Positions 55,563-58,649 of a stretch of DNA of 64,000 bases are shown here, piece by piece. The position numbers and the translations under genes are program-made. The notes beneath the pieces were generated by a model. That model was not told the DNA's origin. It saw nothing but the letters and a program-made list of their open reading frames with translations, and made no database searches. The DNA comes from Pogona vitticeps. Taxonomy: Eukaryota > Chordata > Lepidosauria > Squamata > Agamidae. Numbering within the stretch: the first letter of the stretch is position 1; the number at the start of each line of letters is the position of its first letter. The stretch covers positions 196,614,947-196,678,946 of the forward strand of contig NC_135783.1 in assembly GCF_051106095.1 (NCBI RefSeq), written 5' to 3'.

Positions 55563-56704
55563 GGTAGTAGCAGCAGCAGCAGTAGCAGTAGTATTCCTGT
55601 CTATATGGCAGCAGGAATTGAAACAAAGGGGGGATGGGGCATTCATGTATGCAGAATATGCCATAACTGCCCCAAAATAAATAGACCTCTGACAGGGGAG
55701 CAAAAAACCCCACTACCCTGGCACTGCACTCTGTGTGTGCGCATACCTCATTTGTATGCTAAAATGTATATCCTTTTTTTAAAAAGGAGAACCCGGTTAT
55801 AACAGAAGGTTCTTTTGTCATTGGGATACAAGCCCCAATTTCTTAGGTGGACAATATCTGAATGACTGTAGAAAAACACAGTCATTGTGTTTGGTTGTAT
55901 AATCCAACTTTCATTCTGGTATTTCGTTCACCTTCAAGACTCCTTGCACTTCCTTTTTATTAAAAAATATATCTGCTTATGTTAATCGCTGCTCCCAAGA
56001 AAACCACTGACAAAGGCTATGTTTTGCCTCTTCTTGCTACGGAATGCTGAGCATTTGCCTGATCCTCATTTTAAAAGATGGAGTCTTTTTAAAAAAATAT
56101 TTTACCAGGTTGTAACAAAAAATACATACCCTTATAACAAGGACATAATCTCCGACTCAGCAGTGTCCGAAAATCGGAAGGAATGTCATAACAAACGCCA
56201 CTAGGAAGTTTATTCTCTGTGATATAGTATACATTTTTCCATCGATGCCCACAGGCCTGTGTTAAAAAAAGTAGTAGTAGCAGCAGCAGCAATGATGGTG
56301 AAAATCAATGTAATTACGGTATTTGAAGGAGAGCTTAGAAGAAAAGAAGAGACACAGCAGATTGCTTTTCAGTGAGCCAGACCATTAGCCCAACCATTAG
56401 CCCAGACCATTATCATCCACCCCAAGCTCCATGCTGATTTCAGAGAGGAGATGTTCCCATCCTGACCTGGTCATGTCAGGAATGGAACCTGGGACCTTCT
56501 GCATGAACAAGTAGGAGCCTGACACCAGAGAAAGACAAACCCTGCTCCGCCAACAGACAAATACCTATGTTTCAGGATTGCGTAAGATAATACTTACAAC
56601 AATTGATCCGTTTTCTCCTGGCTGCCTTGACAAGCTCACTCCCAGCCACTGGTTGTCTCTTTCTTCTAAACAGGTTTTTCCACATTTCCCCCCTTGTGGG
56701 GAAC
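5142..56704 (-). CDS. ITGA4: Integrin alpha-4 gene, 26 exons found, N-terminal exons missing
   Basis: ITGA4 pairs with integrin beta-1 or beta-7 at the plasma membrane of leukocytes and other cells and binds VCAM-1, MAdCAM-1 and fibronectin. Twenty-six exons (listed separately) join in frame and give 926 residues plus a stop. Residue numbers in the exon entries count from the Ser after the split glycine at 56704. Order: beta-propeller with three DxDxDGxxD-type calcium loops (residues 1-353), thigh (354 to about 533), calf-1 and calf-2 (534 to about 862), one transmembrane helix, GFFKR and a short tail. There is no inserted I domain, as expected for alpha-4/alpha-9. Exon phases, cysteines and many stretches match human ITGA4 as I recall it. 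All frames are open, so the gene looks functional. About 106 N-terminal residues (signal peptide and first propeller strands) are not found. The tail and the internal cleavage site diverge, so a lineage-specific ITGA4-like paralogue is the alternative to a plain orthologue. Confidence 0.93.
6033..6267. repeat. Foldback element with TTGGCCAAAATCC ends
   Basis: TTGGCCAAAATCCTTTTATG at the left and the complement of a diverged copy (GATAAGATTTTTGGTCA) at the right, with matching inner arms (AATTATGCCTGC / GTCAGCATAAC). A second foldback with the same end is at 37697. Confidence 0.55.
6394..6513 (-). CDS. ITGA4: ITGA4 exon (expected exon 27), membrane helix
   Basis: Residues 853-892, in phase 0. 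[10 protein letters not shown] matches human VLLEGLHHQR. It is followed by a single hydrophobic helix of about 24 residues (roughly 867-890) that ends in LLWK. The helix sequence itself is little conserved relative to human. The donor is GTATGT. Confidence 0.94.
6721..7058 (+). mobile_element. Sauria SINE, near full length
   Basis: Starts GGGACGTGATGG, contains AGTAGATAAATAGGTACC and ends GGGGAACCTTTACC. Lies in the ITGA4 intron between the exons at 6394 and 7679, antisense to the gene. Confidence 0.85.
7679..7777 (-). CDS. ITGA4: ITGA4 exon (expected exon 26), calf-2
   Basis: Residues 820-852, in phase 0. [11 protein letters not shown] aligns with human NPRVIELNKDE. The first half is diverged. 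The donor is GTAAGT and the acceptor AACCAG. Confidence 0.92.
7778..9130. other. ITGA4 intron, no recognised element
   Basis: Contains short open frames with no homology that I recognise. It ends in an AGT repeat (about 8994-9007) and, just beyond, a TGATA repeat, so part may be an old retroposed element. Confidence 0.4.
9131..9152. repeat. TGATA short tandem repeat
   Basis: About four units of TGATA beside the donor of the ITGA4 exon at 9175-9294. Confidence 0.7.
9175..9294 (-). CDS. ITGA4: ITGA4 exon (expected exon 25), calf-2
   Basis: Residues 780-819, in phase 0. [19 protein letters not shown] is very close to human CNFGKMESGKEASVHIQLE, and the three cysteines (YC, FC, FC) are kept. The donor is GTAAAT and the acceptor CTGAAG. 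A short TGATA repeat lies 23 bp past the donor. Confidence 0.94.
9612..10232. mobile_element. MITE with CCCTGTTTCCCC termini, split by a SINE
   Basis: Left end CCCTGTTTCCCCAAAAATAAG, right end complement TCTTATTTTCAGAGAAACACGG, flanked by TA. Interior AAAATAAGCCCTA segments face each other. Non-autonomous Tc1/mariner-like. Confidence 0.75.
9687..10017 (-). mobile_element. Sauria SINE nested in a MITE
   Basis: Minus-orientation Sauria SINE flanked by a perfect 10-bp duplication GTAATATAAG at 9677-9686 and 10018-10027. The SINE is therefore younger than the MITE. Confidence 0.9.
10892..11011 (-). CDS. ITGA4: ITGA4 exon (expected exon 24), calf-2
   Basis: Residues 740-779, in phase 0. TTSGHC then NYTRNC keeps the two cysteines of human TTTGEC/NYQRVC, and FLTKPDKRL matches FLSKTDKRL. 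Two N-x-T sequons (NYT, NCT). The donor is GTAATT. Confidence 0.93.
11012..12140. other. ITGA4 intron, nothing recognised
   Basis: Single-copy-looking sequence with a G run near 11251-11265. No element or exon identified. Confidence 0.45.
12148..12300 (-). mobile_element. L2- or SINE-type 3' tail fragment
   Basis: TTTTATACTGCCCATCTGG and GGGTGGTTTACAACATTATA read on the minus strand as the CCGCCCAGAG-type tail shared by reptile L2 and SINEs. Family assignment is tentative. Confidence 0.45.
12757..12864 (-). CDS. ITGA4: ITGA4 exon (expected exon 23), calf-2
   Basis: Residues 704-739, in phase 0. [16 protein letters not shown] and [11 protein letters not shown] match human SMAPNVSVEIMVPNSF and TDKLFNILDVQ. 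The donor is GTATGC and the acceptor CTTCAG. Confidence 0.94.
13130..13314. mobile_element. Decayed hAT fragment
   Basis: Right end CCCAAAAACGTTGGGGACCG resembles the complement of the common hAT terminus CGGTCCCCAACCTTTTTGG. The left end is not found. Confidence 0.45.
13929..14019 (-). CDS. ITGA4: ITGA4 exon (expected exon 22), calf-1/calf-2
   Basis: Residues 674-703, completing Gly673. [10 protein letters not shown] is almost identical to human [22 protein letters not shown] aligns with TCMVEKMNLTFH. The donor is GTAAGA and the acceptor TTCTAG. Confidence 0.93.
14266..14404. mobile_element. hAT MITE with 8-bp target duplication
   Basis: Palindromic 139-bp element, CACTGGTTCCCAACC to GGTTGGGAACCACTG. 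It is flanked by the perfect 8-bp duplication GTCTATAC at 14258-14265 and 14405-14412. Confidence 0.85.
15151..15240 (-). CDS. ITGA4: ITGA4 exon (expected exon 21), calf-1
   Basis: Residues 644-672, completing Cys643 and beginning Gly673. The N-terminal part ([13 protein letters not shown]) is diverged from human, while the C-terminal part ([13 protein letters not shown]) is recognisable as human LKYEVKLTVHG. The donor is GTAAGC and the acceptor CCACAG. Confidence 0.92.
15598..15677 (-). CDS. ITGA4: ITGA4 exon (expected exon 20), calf-1
   Basis: Residues 617-642 plus two bases of Cys643. [15 protein letters not shown] corresponds to human IDISFLLDVSSLSRA. The donor is GTAAAT and the acceptor CCACAG. 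Confidence 0.93.
16475..16659 (+). mobile_element. tRNA SINE with a BovB-type 3' tail
   Basis: The head carries GGTTGGGAGTTTGATTC (B box). The tail reads CTCTGGTCCATGGGGTCATG, AGTCTGACACGACTAAAC and then AAC repeats, the BovB 3' end. Such SINEs are mobilised by the LINE whose tail they share (established principle). Confidence 0.75.
16734..16832 (-). CDS. ITGA4: ITGA4 exon (expected exon 19), calf-1
   Basis: Residues 584-616, in phase 0 at both ends. IHCEVSEKD and [14 protein letters not shown] are close to human INCEVTDN and LDCSIGYIYVDHLS, with the same two cysteines. The donor is GTAAAC and the acceptor TCACAG. Confidence 0.94.
17128..17245 (-). mobile_element. tRNA SINE body fragment (second family)
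   Basis: Read on the minus strand: CACAGAGCCAGCCTGTATGG and CCCAGAAGAAAGGAATGAT, as in the copy at 4466. Head and end missing. Confidence 0.6.
18030..18262 (-). mobile_element. tRNA-derived SINE, near full length
   Basis: Same family as 1281-1533. B box GGTTCAAATCCCAGG and body GGTAAAATGAGTACCCAGC on the minus strand, with tail ATATAAGCAGCACGC. Confidence 0.8.
18650..18800 (-). CDS. ITGA4: ITGA4 exon (expected exon 18), calf-1
   Basis: Residues 534-583, completing Lys533. [17 protein letters not shown] and [13 protein letters not shown] match human TYLALGSVKTLMLNVSL and LPVGLYFIKILEL. One N-glycosylation sequon (NVS). The donor is GTAAG and the acceptor CCATAG. Confidence 0.94.
19257..19672. 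mobile_element. Tigger/mariner-like MITE (CAGTGGTGCCTCGC family)
   Basis: Left terminus CAGTGGTGCCCCGCTTAACG, right GTGAGGCACCACTG followed by TA. Internal TTTCAAAATGGCCGCC. The left TA is decayed. Confidence 0.75.
20025..20373. mobile_element. MITE with CAGTGGGGTCTCGACTTACG termini
   Basis: Perfect long inverted ends (CAGTGGGGTCTCGACTTACG and its complement) flanked by TA at 20023-20024 and 20374-20375. Repeated CGACTTACGAAC units inside. Related in design to the CAGTGGTGCCTCGC family. Confidence 0.8.
20634..20799. repeat. Compound microsatellite and L2-type tail
   Basis: TTTA repeats (20634-20682), then ACCCTGCCCATCTAGTC, a CA run (20731-20753) and a GA run (20755-20799). The order fits an old L2/SINE tail with expanded simple repeats. 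Confidence 0.75.
21650..21878 (-). mobile_element. RTE LINE, 3' part (left segment)
   Basis: Antisense copy of a reptile RTE. AACTTATGATGACCTTATGAA and CAGCATTATTGTCTTTTC are typical of its 3' coding end seen in reverse. It continues at 22795 after an insert. Confidence 0.65.
21879..22795 (-). mobile_element. Unclassified 0.9-kb insert inside the RTE LINE
   Basis: CT-rich on the plus strand, GA-rich on the minus strand. The minus strand has long charged open stretches (ERERE- and EEEEA-like) and an AATAAA near its left end. It interrupts an otherwise collinear RTE. It could be a retroelement coding fragment, but I recognise no conserved domain. Confidence 0.45.
22796..23640 (-). mobile_element. 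RTE LINE reverse transcriptase (right segment), decayed
   Basis: Minus-strand frames give [47 protein letters not shown] and [14 protein letters not shown], which are RTE reverse transcriptase motifs. The catalytic YADD is changed to YTDS. It is older than the BovB copy at 61284 and has several frame breaks. Confidence 0.8.
23641..25017. other. ITGA4 intron, no element recognised
   Basis: Mostly unique-looking sequence. Around 24575-24650 the phrase CACACCAGTTCCA occurs twice about 55 bp apart. No exon found. Confidence 0.4.
25018..25094 (-). CDS. ITGA4: ITGA4 exon (expected exon 17)
   Basis: Residues 508-532 plus two bases of Lys533. [19 protein letters not shown] matches human [19 protein letters not shown]. 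The acceptor follows a good T-rich tract (TTTTAAG) and the donor is GTAAGT. Junction of thigh/genu and calf-1. Confidence 0.94.
25166..25596. mobile_element. Tigger/mariner-like MITE (CAGTGGTGCCTCGC family)
   Basis: CAGTGCTGCCTCGCATAGC on the left and GCGAGGCACCACTG on the right, with TA on both sides. Lies about 70 bp upstream (in gene orientation) of the ITGA4 exon at 25018-25094. Confidence 0.8.
25597..27770. other. ITGA4 intron, no element recognised
   Basis: Short local duplication near 25820-25900 (GGACCTAATTAGA and AACCACTCTGG repeated). Otherwise unremarkable AT-rich intron. Confidence 0.4.
27847..28092 (+). mobile_element. CR1 LINE 3' end
   Basis: GGCTGAATATCAGGAAAACC, GAGGCACTCAAAAGAAAATT, AATAGGGCCCTTCCAAT and the terminal ATTCCATGATTCTATAA, the octamer-like 3' end typical of CR1. 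Ends about 40 bp from the ITGA4 exon at 28134. Confidence 0.8.
28134..28283 (-). CDS. ITGA4: ITGA4 exon (expected exon 16), thigh with altered cleavage region
   Basis: Residues 458-507, in phase 0 at both ends. [10 protein letters not shown] and [11 protein letters not shown] are conserved. Human alpha-4 is cut by proprotein convertase after KR in SKRSTEEF. Here the same place reads LKKQTTDE (residues about 481-488), so the arginine at the cut position is Gln. The usual site therefore looks lost, although the pair KK remains. The donor is GTAAG. Confidence 0.94.
28553..28718. mobile_element. hAT MITE (CAGGGGTGGGCAAA type)
   Basis: Palindrome CAGACCTGGGCAAAGTGCGG to the complement GGCCTCATTTTGCCCACCCC. 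Flanks CTAGTG and TTAGTG look like a decayed duplication. Confidence 0.7.
29416..29802. mobile_element. Tigger/mariner-like MITE with GC-rich palindromic core
   Basis: CAGTGGTACCCCGCATAGCG and GAGGCACCACTG ends with TA duplications. The core holds inverted copies of CCTTCCGAGGCC and CCCCAGCTGAGCGG, so it can fold into a long hairpin. Confidence 0.8.
29808..30030 (+). mobile_element. tRNA-derived SINE
   Basis: CAACCTGGGGTTCGTCAGC, CTTCCGAGGTCGGTAAAATG, TGTAAACCGCCCCGAGAGTG and GGCATATAAGCAGCAC. Same family as 18030 but opposite strand. Directly abuts the MITE on its left. Confidence 0.8.
30180..30686. mobile_element. hAT-like element with internal tandem units
   Basis: Right end GTGCCCATCTCTAGG matches the common hAT end CCTAGAGATGGGCAC. 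Two units share GTGTATAAC(A/G)TGGATGTC and GAAACCCAAACTT (30289-30424 and 30425-30546). No transposase. Confidence 0.55.
30684..31190 (-). mobile_element. L2 LINE fragment, reverse transcriptase part
   Basis: The minus strand matches the element at 47500-48990 (CATACTG.TGGCACCAAA, CCTGTGGGACCACA, TCCAAGTTCCATTAT). Heavily decayed. Confidence 0.7.
31705..32140. mobile_element. Tigger/mariner-like MITE (CAGTGGTGCCTCGC family)
   Basis: CAGTGGTGCCTCGCTTGACG to GGGCACCACTG, with TA at 31703-31704 and 32141-32142. GCCATTTT motifs inside. Confidence 0.8.
32143..33031. other. ITGA4 intron, nothing recognised
   Basis: No coding or repeat homology that I can support. Confidence 0.4.
33032..33088. repeat. 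GGAA microsatellite
   Basis: About 13 perfect GGAA units. GGAA arrays are ETS-factor binding sites in other genomes (established), but no role is shown here. Confidence 0.95.
33314..33445. mobile_element. hAT MITE with 8-bp duplication GTCTATAC
   Basis: CAGTGGTTCTTAACCTTGGG to GGTTAAGAACCACTG, a near-perfect palindrome. Flanked by GTCTATAC at 33306-33313 and 33446-33453. Confidence 0.9.
33454..33571. mobile_element. Second, damaged hAT MITE directly abutting the first
   Basis: Inner arms GTTCTTGGACTGCAACTCCC and the complement GGAATTACAGTCCAAGAACA, ending CCCAAGGTTCG. It begins immediately after the GTCTATAC duplication of the first copy. Confidence 0.65.
33887..34235 (-). mobile_element. 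Sauria SINE, near full length, with target duplication
   Basis: Minus-orientation Sauria SINE. Flanking repeats GCAGTGCATAA (33876-33886) and GCAGTGCAGAA (34236-34246) differ at one base, so the copy is fairly young. Confidence 0.88.
34364..34787. mobile_element. Tigger/mariner-like MITE, highly palindromic
   Basis: CAGTGGTGCCTCGCTTAAGG to GCGGGGCACCACTG, flanked by TA. The core includes ATCGCTATACGGAAAC against GTTTCCGTATAGCGAT near the left end and paired GCCGCC/GGCGGC arms. Confidence 0.82.
35133..35290 (-). CDS. ITGA4: ITGA4 exon (expected exon 15), thigh
   Basis: Residues 406-457, completing Val405. NLSLDV, SNGTSE and CRTHQAFMR line up with human NMSLDV, SNGTSD and CRTHQAFMR. There are several N-x-S/T sequons. 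The donor is GTAATG and the acceptor TTTTACAG. Confidence 0.94.
35291..36177. other. ITGA4 intron with an unclassified repeat near 35450-35830
   Basis: 35520-35600 resembles the repeat at 2155-2460. The rest is not recognised. Confidence 0.4.
36178..36332 (-). CDS. ITGA4: ITGA4 exon (expected exon 14), start of thigh domain
   Basis: Residues 354-404, completing Arg353 and beginning Val405. TRAVVVVEA replaces human [17 protein letters not shown] carries an N-glycosylation sequon, and CVDLMLCF matches human CIDLTLCF. The acceptor is TTCTAG and the donor GTAAGC. Confidence 0.94.
36333..37172. other. ITGA4 intron, nothing recognised
   Basis: A C run at about 36497-36507 is the only simple sequence. 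No element or exon supported. Confidence 0.4.
37173..37594. mobile_element. Tigger/mariner-like MITE (CAGTGGTGCCTCGC family)
   Basis: Both outermost C/G positions have mutated (TAGTGG and CCACTA), but the rest of the termini and TA flanks match. Contains an exact AAAATGGCGGC at 37423-37433. Confidence 0.8.
37697..37912. repeat. Foldback element with TTGGCCAAAATCC ends
   Basis: TGGCTAAAATTCTGTTGCTTA at the left faces TAAGCAACAGGATTTTGGCCA at the right. Inner arms CAATGGAACTTTTGGAGGA and TGCTCCGAAAGTTTCATTGA also pair. Confidence 0.65.
38432..38477 (-). CDS. ITGA4: ITGA4 exon (expected exon 13), 46-bp micro-exon
   Basis: Residues 339-352, completing Asp338 and beginning Arg353. VAVGAF and SDSAVLLR match human exactly. 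The acceptor is CCTACAG and the donor GTGAGC. It closes the seventh propeller blade. It is identified by phase on both sides as well as by homology. Confidence 0.93.
39052..39228 (+). mobile_element. tRNA-derived SINE, diverged
   Basis: CTTCCAAGGTCGGTAAAATG, ATTGTAAAGCACCCAGAG and GCTTCAAGCACC. Same family as 1281 and 18030. Confidence 0.7.
39229..41126. other. ITGA4 intron, nothing recognised
   Basis: Only short open frames without homology. No element supported. Confidence 0.35.
41127..41217 (-). CDS. ITGA4: ITGA4 exon (expected exon 12), third calcium loop
   Basis: Residues 308-337 plus the first base of Asp338. [10 protein letters not shown] and the calcium loop DVDNNGYA(D) match human. 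The start at 41217 keeps the tripeptide RIQ (human RIE). A second AG at 41209-41210 would drop those three residues. The upstream pyrimidine tract is weak and A-rich just before the AG, so both acceptors may be used. The donor is GTGAGT. Confidence 0.92.
41563..41968. mobile_element. Tigger/mariner-like MITE, right end damaged
   Basis: CAGTGGTGCCTTGCTTAGC on the left after TA. The right side reads CGTCGCTATGCGGGTGCAC and then stops matching. Exact AAAATGGCGGC at 41801-41811. Confidence 0.78.
42010..42240 (-). mobile_element. tRNA-derived SINE (second family)
   Basis: Left side reads GTGCCATCAAGTC, then CCCTTTCTTCTGGGAC, CCACACAGGCTGGCTCTAC and a tRNA-like right end. Minus orientation. Confidence 0.75.
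42662..42756 (-). CDS. ITGA4: ITGA4 exon (expected exon 11)
   Basis: Residues 277-307, completing Asp276. [10 protein letters not shown] and GAIYIYNGR are close to human. Ends in FSQ with donor GTGAGT. This is the FG-GAP strand following the second calcium loop. Confidence 0.95.
43405..43682 (+). mobile_element. L2 LINE 3' end
   Basis: The plus frame reads [14 protein letters not shown] and [17 protein letters not shown], the conserved C-terminal end of L2-type LINE proteins. Confidence 0.8.
43683..43835 (-). mobile_element. L2 LINE fragment, opposite orientation
   Basis: The minus strand reads [12 protein letters not shown] and an SDLAT-like start. Placed head to head with the fragment on its left. 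Confidence 0.65.
44333..44464 (-). mobile_element. BovB LINE, 5'-truncated insertion with target duplication
   Basis: Minus-orientation BovB 3' end (GTCGTGTCCGACTCTTCGTG, CCATGGACCAGAGCACGCC). Flanked by CTGTAAAT at 44325-44332 and 44465-44472. Confidence 0.85.
44598..44980. mobile_element. hAT-like foldback element
   Basis: Ends TAGAGATGGGG and AATATCTCTAC. ATTCGTATATGAATA near the left and TTTGAATATGAATATC near the right. Core arms GCATTGCTCTCTTCC and GGAAAGAGAGCAATGC are perfect inverted repeats. Confidence 0.65.
45028..45139 (-). CDS. ITGA4: ITGA4 exon (expected exon 10), second calcium loop
   Basis: Residues 239-275 plus the first base of Asp276. Contains [14 protein letters not shown] and the calcium loop DIDNDGFE(D), the last Asp being split across the intron. 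The donor GTACTG is a poor match to the usual GTRAGT, but the reading frame and the homology leave no other choice. Propeller blade 6. Confidence 0.94.
45140..45999. other. ITGA4 intron, nothing recognised
   Basis: AT-rich. No exon or element supported. Confidence 0.4.
46009..46610. mobile_element. Non-autonomous hAT-like element with 8-bp duplication
   Basis: About 600 bp between GTCCTTCT at 46001-46008 and 46611-46618. The right end CCCCATCCCTG is the complement of CAGGGATGGGG. CAAGTC-rich subterminal repeats lie at both ends. Confidence 0.65.
46650..46815 (-). mobile_element. tRNA-derived SINE (second family), partial
   Basis: GTGTCATCAAGTCCGTTCTGA, CCTTCTGGGGACACC and GGTCACACAGGCTGACTCTTC, then the tRNA-like part is lost. 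Confidence 0.68.
46956..47030. repeat. GGA-rich microsatellite
   Basis: Purine-only tract of GGA/GAA units on the plus strand, about 70 bp. Confidence 0.9.
47500..48990 (-). mobile_element. L2 LINE, 1.5-kb 3' part with reverse transcriptase
   Basis: Minus-strand frames read [50 protein letters not shown] and [14 protein letters not shown], the L2 reverse transcriptase and its C-terminal side. The 3' tail lies at the left. Several frame breaks. Within an ITGA4 intron, same strand as the gene. Confidence 0.85.
49325..49462 (-). CDS. ITGA4: ITGA4 exon (expected exon 9), first calcium loop
   Basis: Residues 193-238. Starts [13 protein letters not shown], followed by the calcium loop DLNGDGLSD and the GAP motif LLVGAP. 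Ends [14 protein letters not shown]. All calcium-coordinating positions (D, N, D, then D at position 9) are present. The donor is GTGAGT. Propeller blade 5. Confidence 0.95.
49555..49617 (-). CDS. ITGA4: ITGA4 exon (expected exon 8)
   Basis: A 63-bp exon for residues 172-192, in phase 0 at both ends. AYIFKIEP opens a propeller strand, and the exon closes with ELKGKK, identical in type to human EMKGKK. The donor is GTAATG. Confidence 0.92.
49618..50857. other. ITGA4 intron, nothing recognised
   Basis: Contains an ACC run at about 50800-50816. No element supported. Confidence 0.4.
50858..50943 (-). CDS. ITGA4: ITGA4 exon (expected exon 7)
   Basis: Residues 144-171, completing Gly143. YAVGAGHF matches human YSVGAGHF, and VIGGAP is the next GAP motif. 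Ends [10 protein letters not shown]. The donor is GTAAG and the acceptor is TTGACAG. Propeller blade 3-4. Confidence 0.94.
51371..51497 (-). CDS. ITGA4: ITGA4 exon (expected exon 6), third FG-GAP repeat and ligand loop
   Basis: Residues 101-142 plus the first base of Gly143. Contains the FG-GAP signature IIMGAPG and then DYWTGS. The Tyr and Gly of this YWTG turn are the alpha-4 residues reported by mutagenesis as needed for VCAM-1 and fibronectin binding (established knowledge, from memory). Both are kept here, so ligand binding is probably retained. The donor is GTGATT. Confidence 0.94.
52430..52592 (-). mobile_element. tRNA-derived SINE (second family), diverged
   Basis: GTGCCATCAACTCAATCCCAA then ACCTTCATAGGATTTCTG and a tRNA-like right end GATTTGAATCCAGG. 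Minus orientation. Confidence 0.6.
52594..52728. mobile_element. hAT MITE, same family as 14266 and 33314
   Basis: CAGTGGTTCCCAATCTTGG to CAAGGTTGCAAACCACTG. Flanks CACTAGAT and CATTACAC look like one decayed 8-bp duplication. Confidence 0.75.
53660..53900 (-). mobile_element. tRNA-derived SINE (second family)
   Basis: GTGTCATCAAGTCAATTCTGA, CACACAGGCTGGCTCG and a tRNA-like right end with AACCACTCAGCTACCC. Ends about 110 bp from the ITGA4 exon at 54011. Confidence 0.72.
54011..54078 (-). CDS. ITGA4: ITGA4 exon (expected exon 5)
   Basis: Residues 79-100, completing Asp78 at its start. Contains YGSCQAGIS followed by TFYME, matching the human FASCQAGISSFYTK region. Only 68 bp long. The donor is GTATGT and the acceptor is ATTCAG. 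Part of the propeller before the third FG-GAP repeat. Confidence 0.92.
54079..55515. other. ITGA4 intron, nothing recognised
   Basis: No coding homology or element supported. A GAGT/GAGC-rich purine tract lies near 55430-55470. Confidence 0.4.
55516..55592. repeat. TTG/CAG trinucleotide microsatellite
   Basis: ATT then about 13 TTG units, followed by GTAGCAG units. Confidence 0.92.
56130..56256 (-). CDS. ITGA4: ITGA4 exon (expected exon 4)
   Basis: Residues 36-77 plus the first base of Asp78. Starts with ACGHRWKN, the alpha-4 counterpart of the CGHRW motif at a propeller blade start, and ends with CPCYK. Three cysteines after the first (VCYD, LCPC) match the human spacing. The donor is GTATGT and the acceptor follows a T-rich tract. 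Continues the beta-propeller. Confidence 0.93.
56598..56704 (-). CDS. ITGA4: ITGA4 exon (expected exon 3), first found
   Basis: Encodes residues 1-35 after a split glycine. The acceptor AG is at 56705-56706 and the donor is GTAAGT. The motifs [15 protein letters not shown] and [11 protein letters not shown] are nearly identical to human ITGA4 and identify the gene on their own. The segment belongs to the early beta-propeller (blade 1-2 region). The exon needs an upstream exon ending in phase 1, which was not found. The number 3 assumes the 28-exon layout known for mammals. Confidence 0.93.
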
Positions 56705-56965
56705 CTTTAACAAGAAACAAGCAAACAAATAAAAAATTCCATAGATACCTAGAACACAGTCTGAGAACCACACTAATACTGCATCCCTTTACTTCTCTGA
56801 ACAGACTCCAACAAAATTTTGGCCTTCTAGATAATCATTAACAGACATGGGGTGGAAAAAAAAACATACACATACCTCAACCCTTGAGAACCCTTGAGAA
56901 AAATTCTGATCAGAATTTTTCAAAGTTTTTCCTTTTAGGTTAATCATTAGCCAGGAAAAAAATAG

Positions 56966-57040
56966 TTTATTTGTTTGTTTGTTTGTTTGTTTGTTCGTTC
57001 GTTCATTCATTCGTTCGTTCGTTCGTTCGTTCGTTCGTTC
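56966..57040. repeat. TTTG/TTCG tetranucleotide microsatellite
   Basis: TTTG units convert into TTCG/TTCA units, a typical slippage-plus-substitution array. Confidence 0.92.
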
Positions 57041-57309
57041 ACCAAAAGCATACTAGCAACAACATTATACTAGGGGGAATTTAAGCTAATGGTAAATGCT
57101 TCAACACGATTATGATGTGTAGGGGGGGGGCAAACCAGGCCAGGGACAGAGAAGGAATAGTGGCATAGCCAGCTTACTTAGAGAACAAGTCACATTTCCT
57201 CTTCTGGCATACAGTTCCATCTGTACAACAGGTGATATCAGTAAAGAGACTCCAGTCTCAATCAATAGGGCTATTGGAAGGCAGATCCATTCACGGAACA
57301 AAAAGAACA

Positions 57310-57900
57310 AGAGAATTATAGAATAATGAAGCTGGAAGGGCCTCTAAGGCCACTGAATCCAAAACCTTGGTCAAGGCAGGAACCCAAATCAAAGCAGATC
57401 TGACAAGCGGCTGTCTAAATTTCTCTTGACTGCCTCCAGTGTTGCAGCACTCACTACCTCTTGAGGCAATTAGTTCCATTGTCATACCGCTCTCCCGATT
57501 AAAATGTTTTTCTTGATATTCAACCAAAATCTGGTCCCCTGTCATTTGAGCCCATTGTTGTGTGTCCTGCACTCTGGGATGATTGAGAACGGGTCCTGCC
57601 CCTCCTCTGTTTGACAGCCTTTCAAGTATTTGAAGAGTGATATCCTATCTCCCCCCCAGTCTCTTTTTCTCAAGGCTAAACAGGTCCAGTTCTTTCAGTT
57701 TTTCCTCTCAGCGCTTGGTTTCTAGTCCCCTGATCCTCCTTATTTCCCCCCTTCTGAACTTGTCCCACTGCGTCTGCATCCTTCTTAGAGCTCGGTGCCA
57801 AGAACTGGACAGAGTACTCAAGATGAGGCTTGACCAGAGCTGAATAGAAAGGAACAATAAACTCTTCAGAAAAATAATGCACCCTTCTCTTTAAAAACAG
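57310..57900 (-). mobile_element. CR1 LINE 3' region
   Basis: The minus-strand frame reads [16 protein letters not shown], the conserved end of CR1 reverse transcriptase, then a decayed C-terminus and an ATTCTATAATTC-type 3' end at the left. Confidence 0.85.
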
Positions 57901-58189
57901 CAAATAAGGACCGAGACTGCTCAGAGCCAGGGAATGCTAAAAGACTGTTACACCTTATGCAGACGTTACCCCTGAAAGCAGGCAAAGGCTATGTTCATGA
58001 TGGGGACCAGACCACCCCCGTTATCCCCAGCCCCAACACCTCTCCACTCTGCAAGTCATTCCGATCTTTGTGAGAAGAGTACAAAGTTCTTGAAGAGGAT
58101 GCCTGTAAGTACATTTGGTCTCCCAAGCTTCCATGACCCTGCATTATCATTGGGGAGCTGTGCCGGTTAAGTGAGTGTTGTAAGCAATT

Positions 58190-58370
58190 CCAGTGAAATG
58201 CATGAACAAGCTCTTCTTTAGACCTCTTTGCTGGGGGTGCAAATGTCTAAATGACATCCAGGAGAGAAGCGGCAATTCCTTTTTCATGAGAAGAGAGGAT
58301 TCTTTGGAGAAGACCATAATGCTGGGAAAACTGGAAGGCCGCATTCCTCATCCAGATCTTCCTCATTCAG
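58190..58370 (+). mobile_element. BovB-like LINE fragment, old
   Basis: The plus frame contains [16 protein letters not shown], matching BovB REDSLEKTLMLGKCEG at 62.9 kb. Borders uncertain. Confidence 0.55.
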
Positions 58371-58649
58371 GCCTCGTTCATGCAAACAAAGAAGTTACCA
58401 CAAAAACCGGGAGTGTGTCATATACAGGGCTATATTACTTTGCTATGGCGTCTTTAGTCCGTAAGAAGGAACTTTGGCCAAGTGACCTTTTCTGCTCGGA
58501 GAAAAAGAGGAAGAGGGGCGACCCTTGTTTTCTCTTCTCAGCATCCTTGATTTCTCAGAAAAGGCATTGCAACATATAGCTTGTCCAATCCAGAAATGGT
58601 TTGCTGAAGGCAAGAAACACGCAGCTAAGTTTACAATCCACTTGATAAA

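Noticed and set aside
55323-55703. 126-residue minus-strand frame with poly-Asn
   Set aside because: The Asn run is the TTG microsatellite read backward. No conserved domain.
57176-57260. Another frame reading CCTDGTVCQKRKC, resembling a Cys-rich disintegrin-like segment
   Set aside because: Too short, ends at a stop, and there is no neighbouring domain. Treated as chance.
57176-57310. Minus-strand frame ending CSLSKL with a good GTAAGC, considered as ITGA4 exon 2
   Set aside because: The phase would fit, but the sequence lacks the GAP and ANW motifs and the Cys spacing does not match alpha-4.
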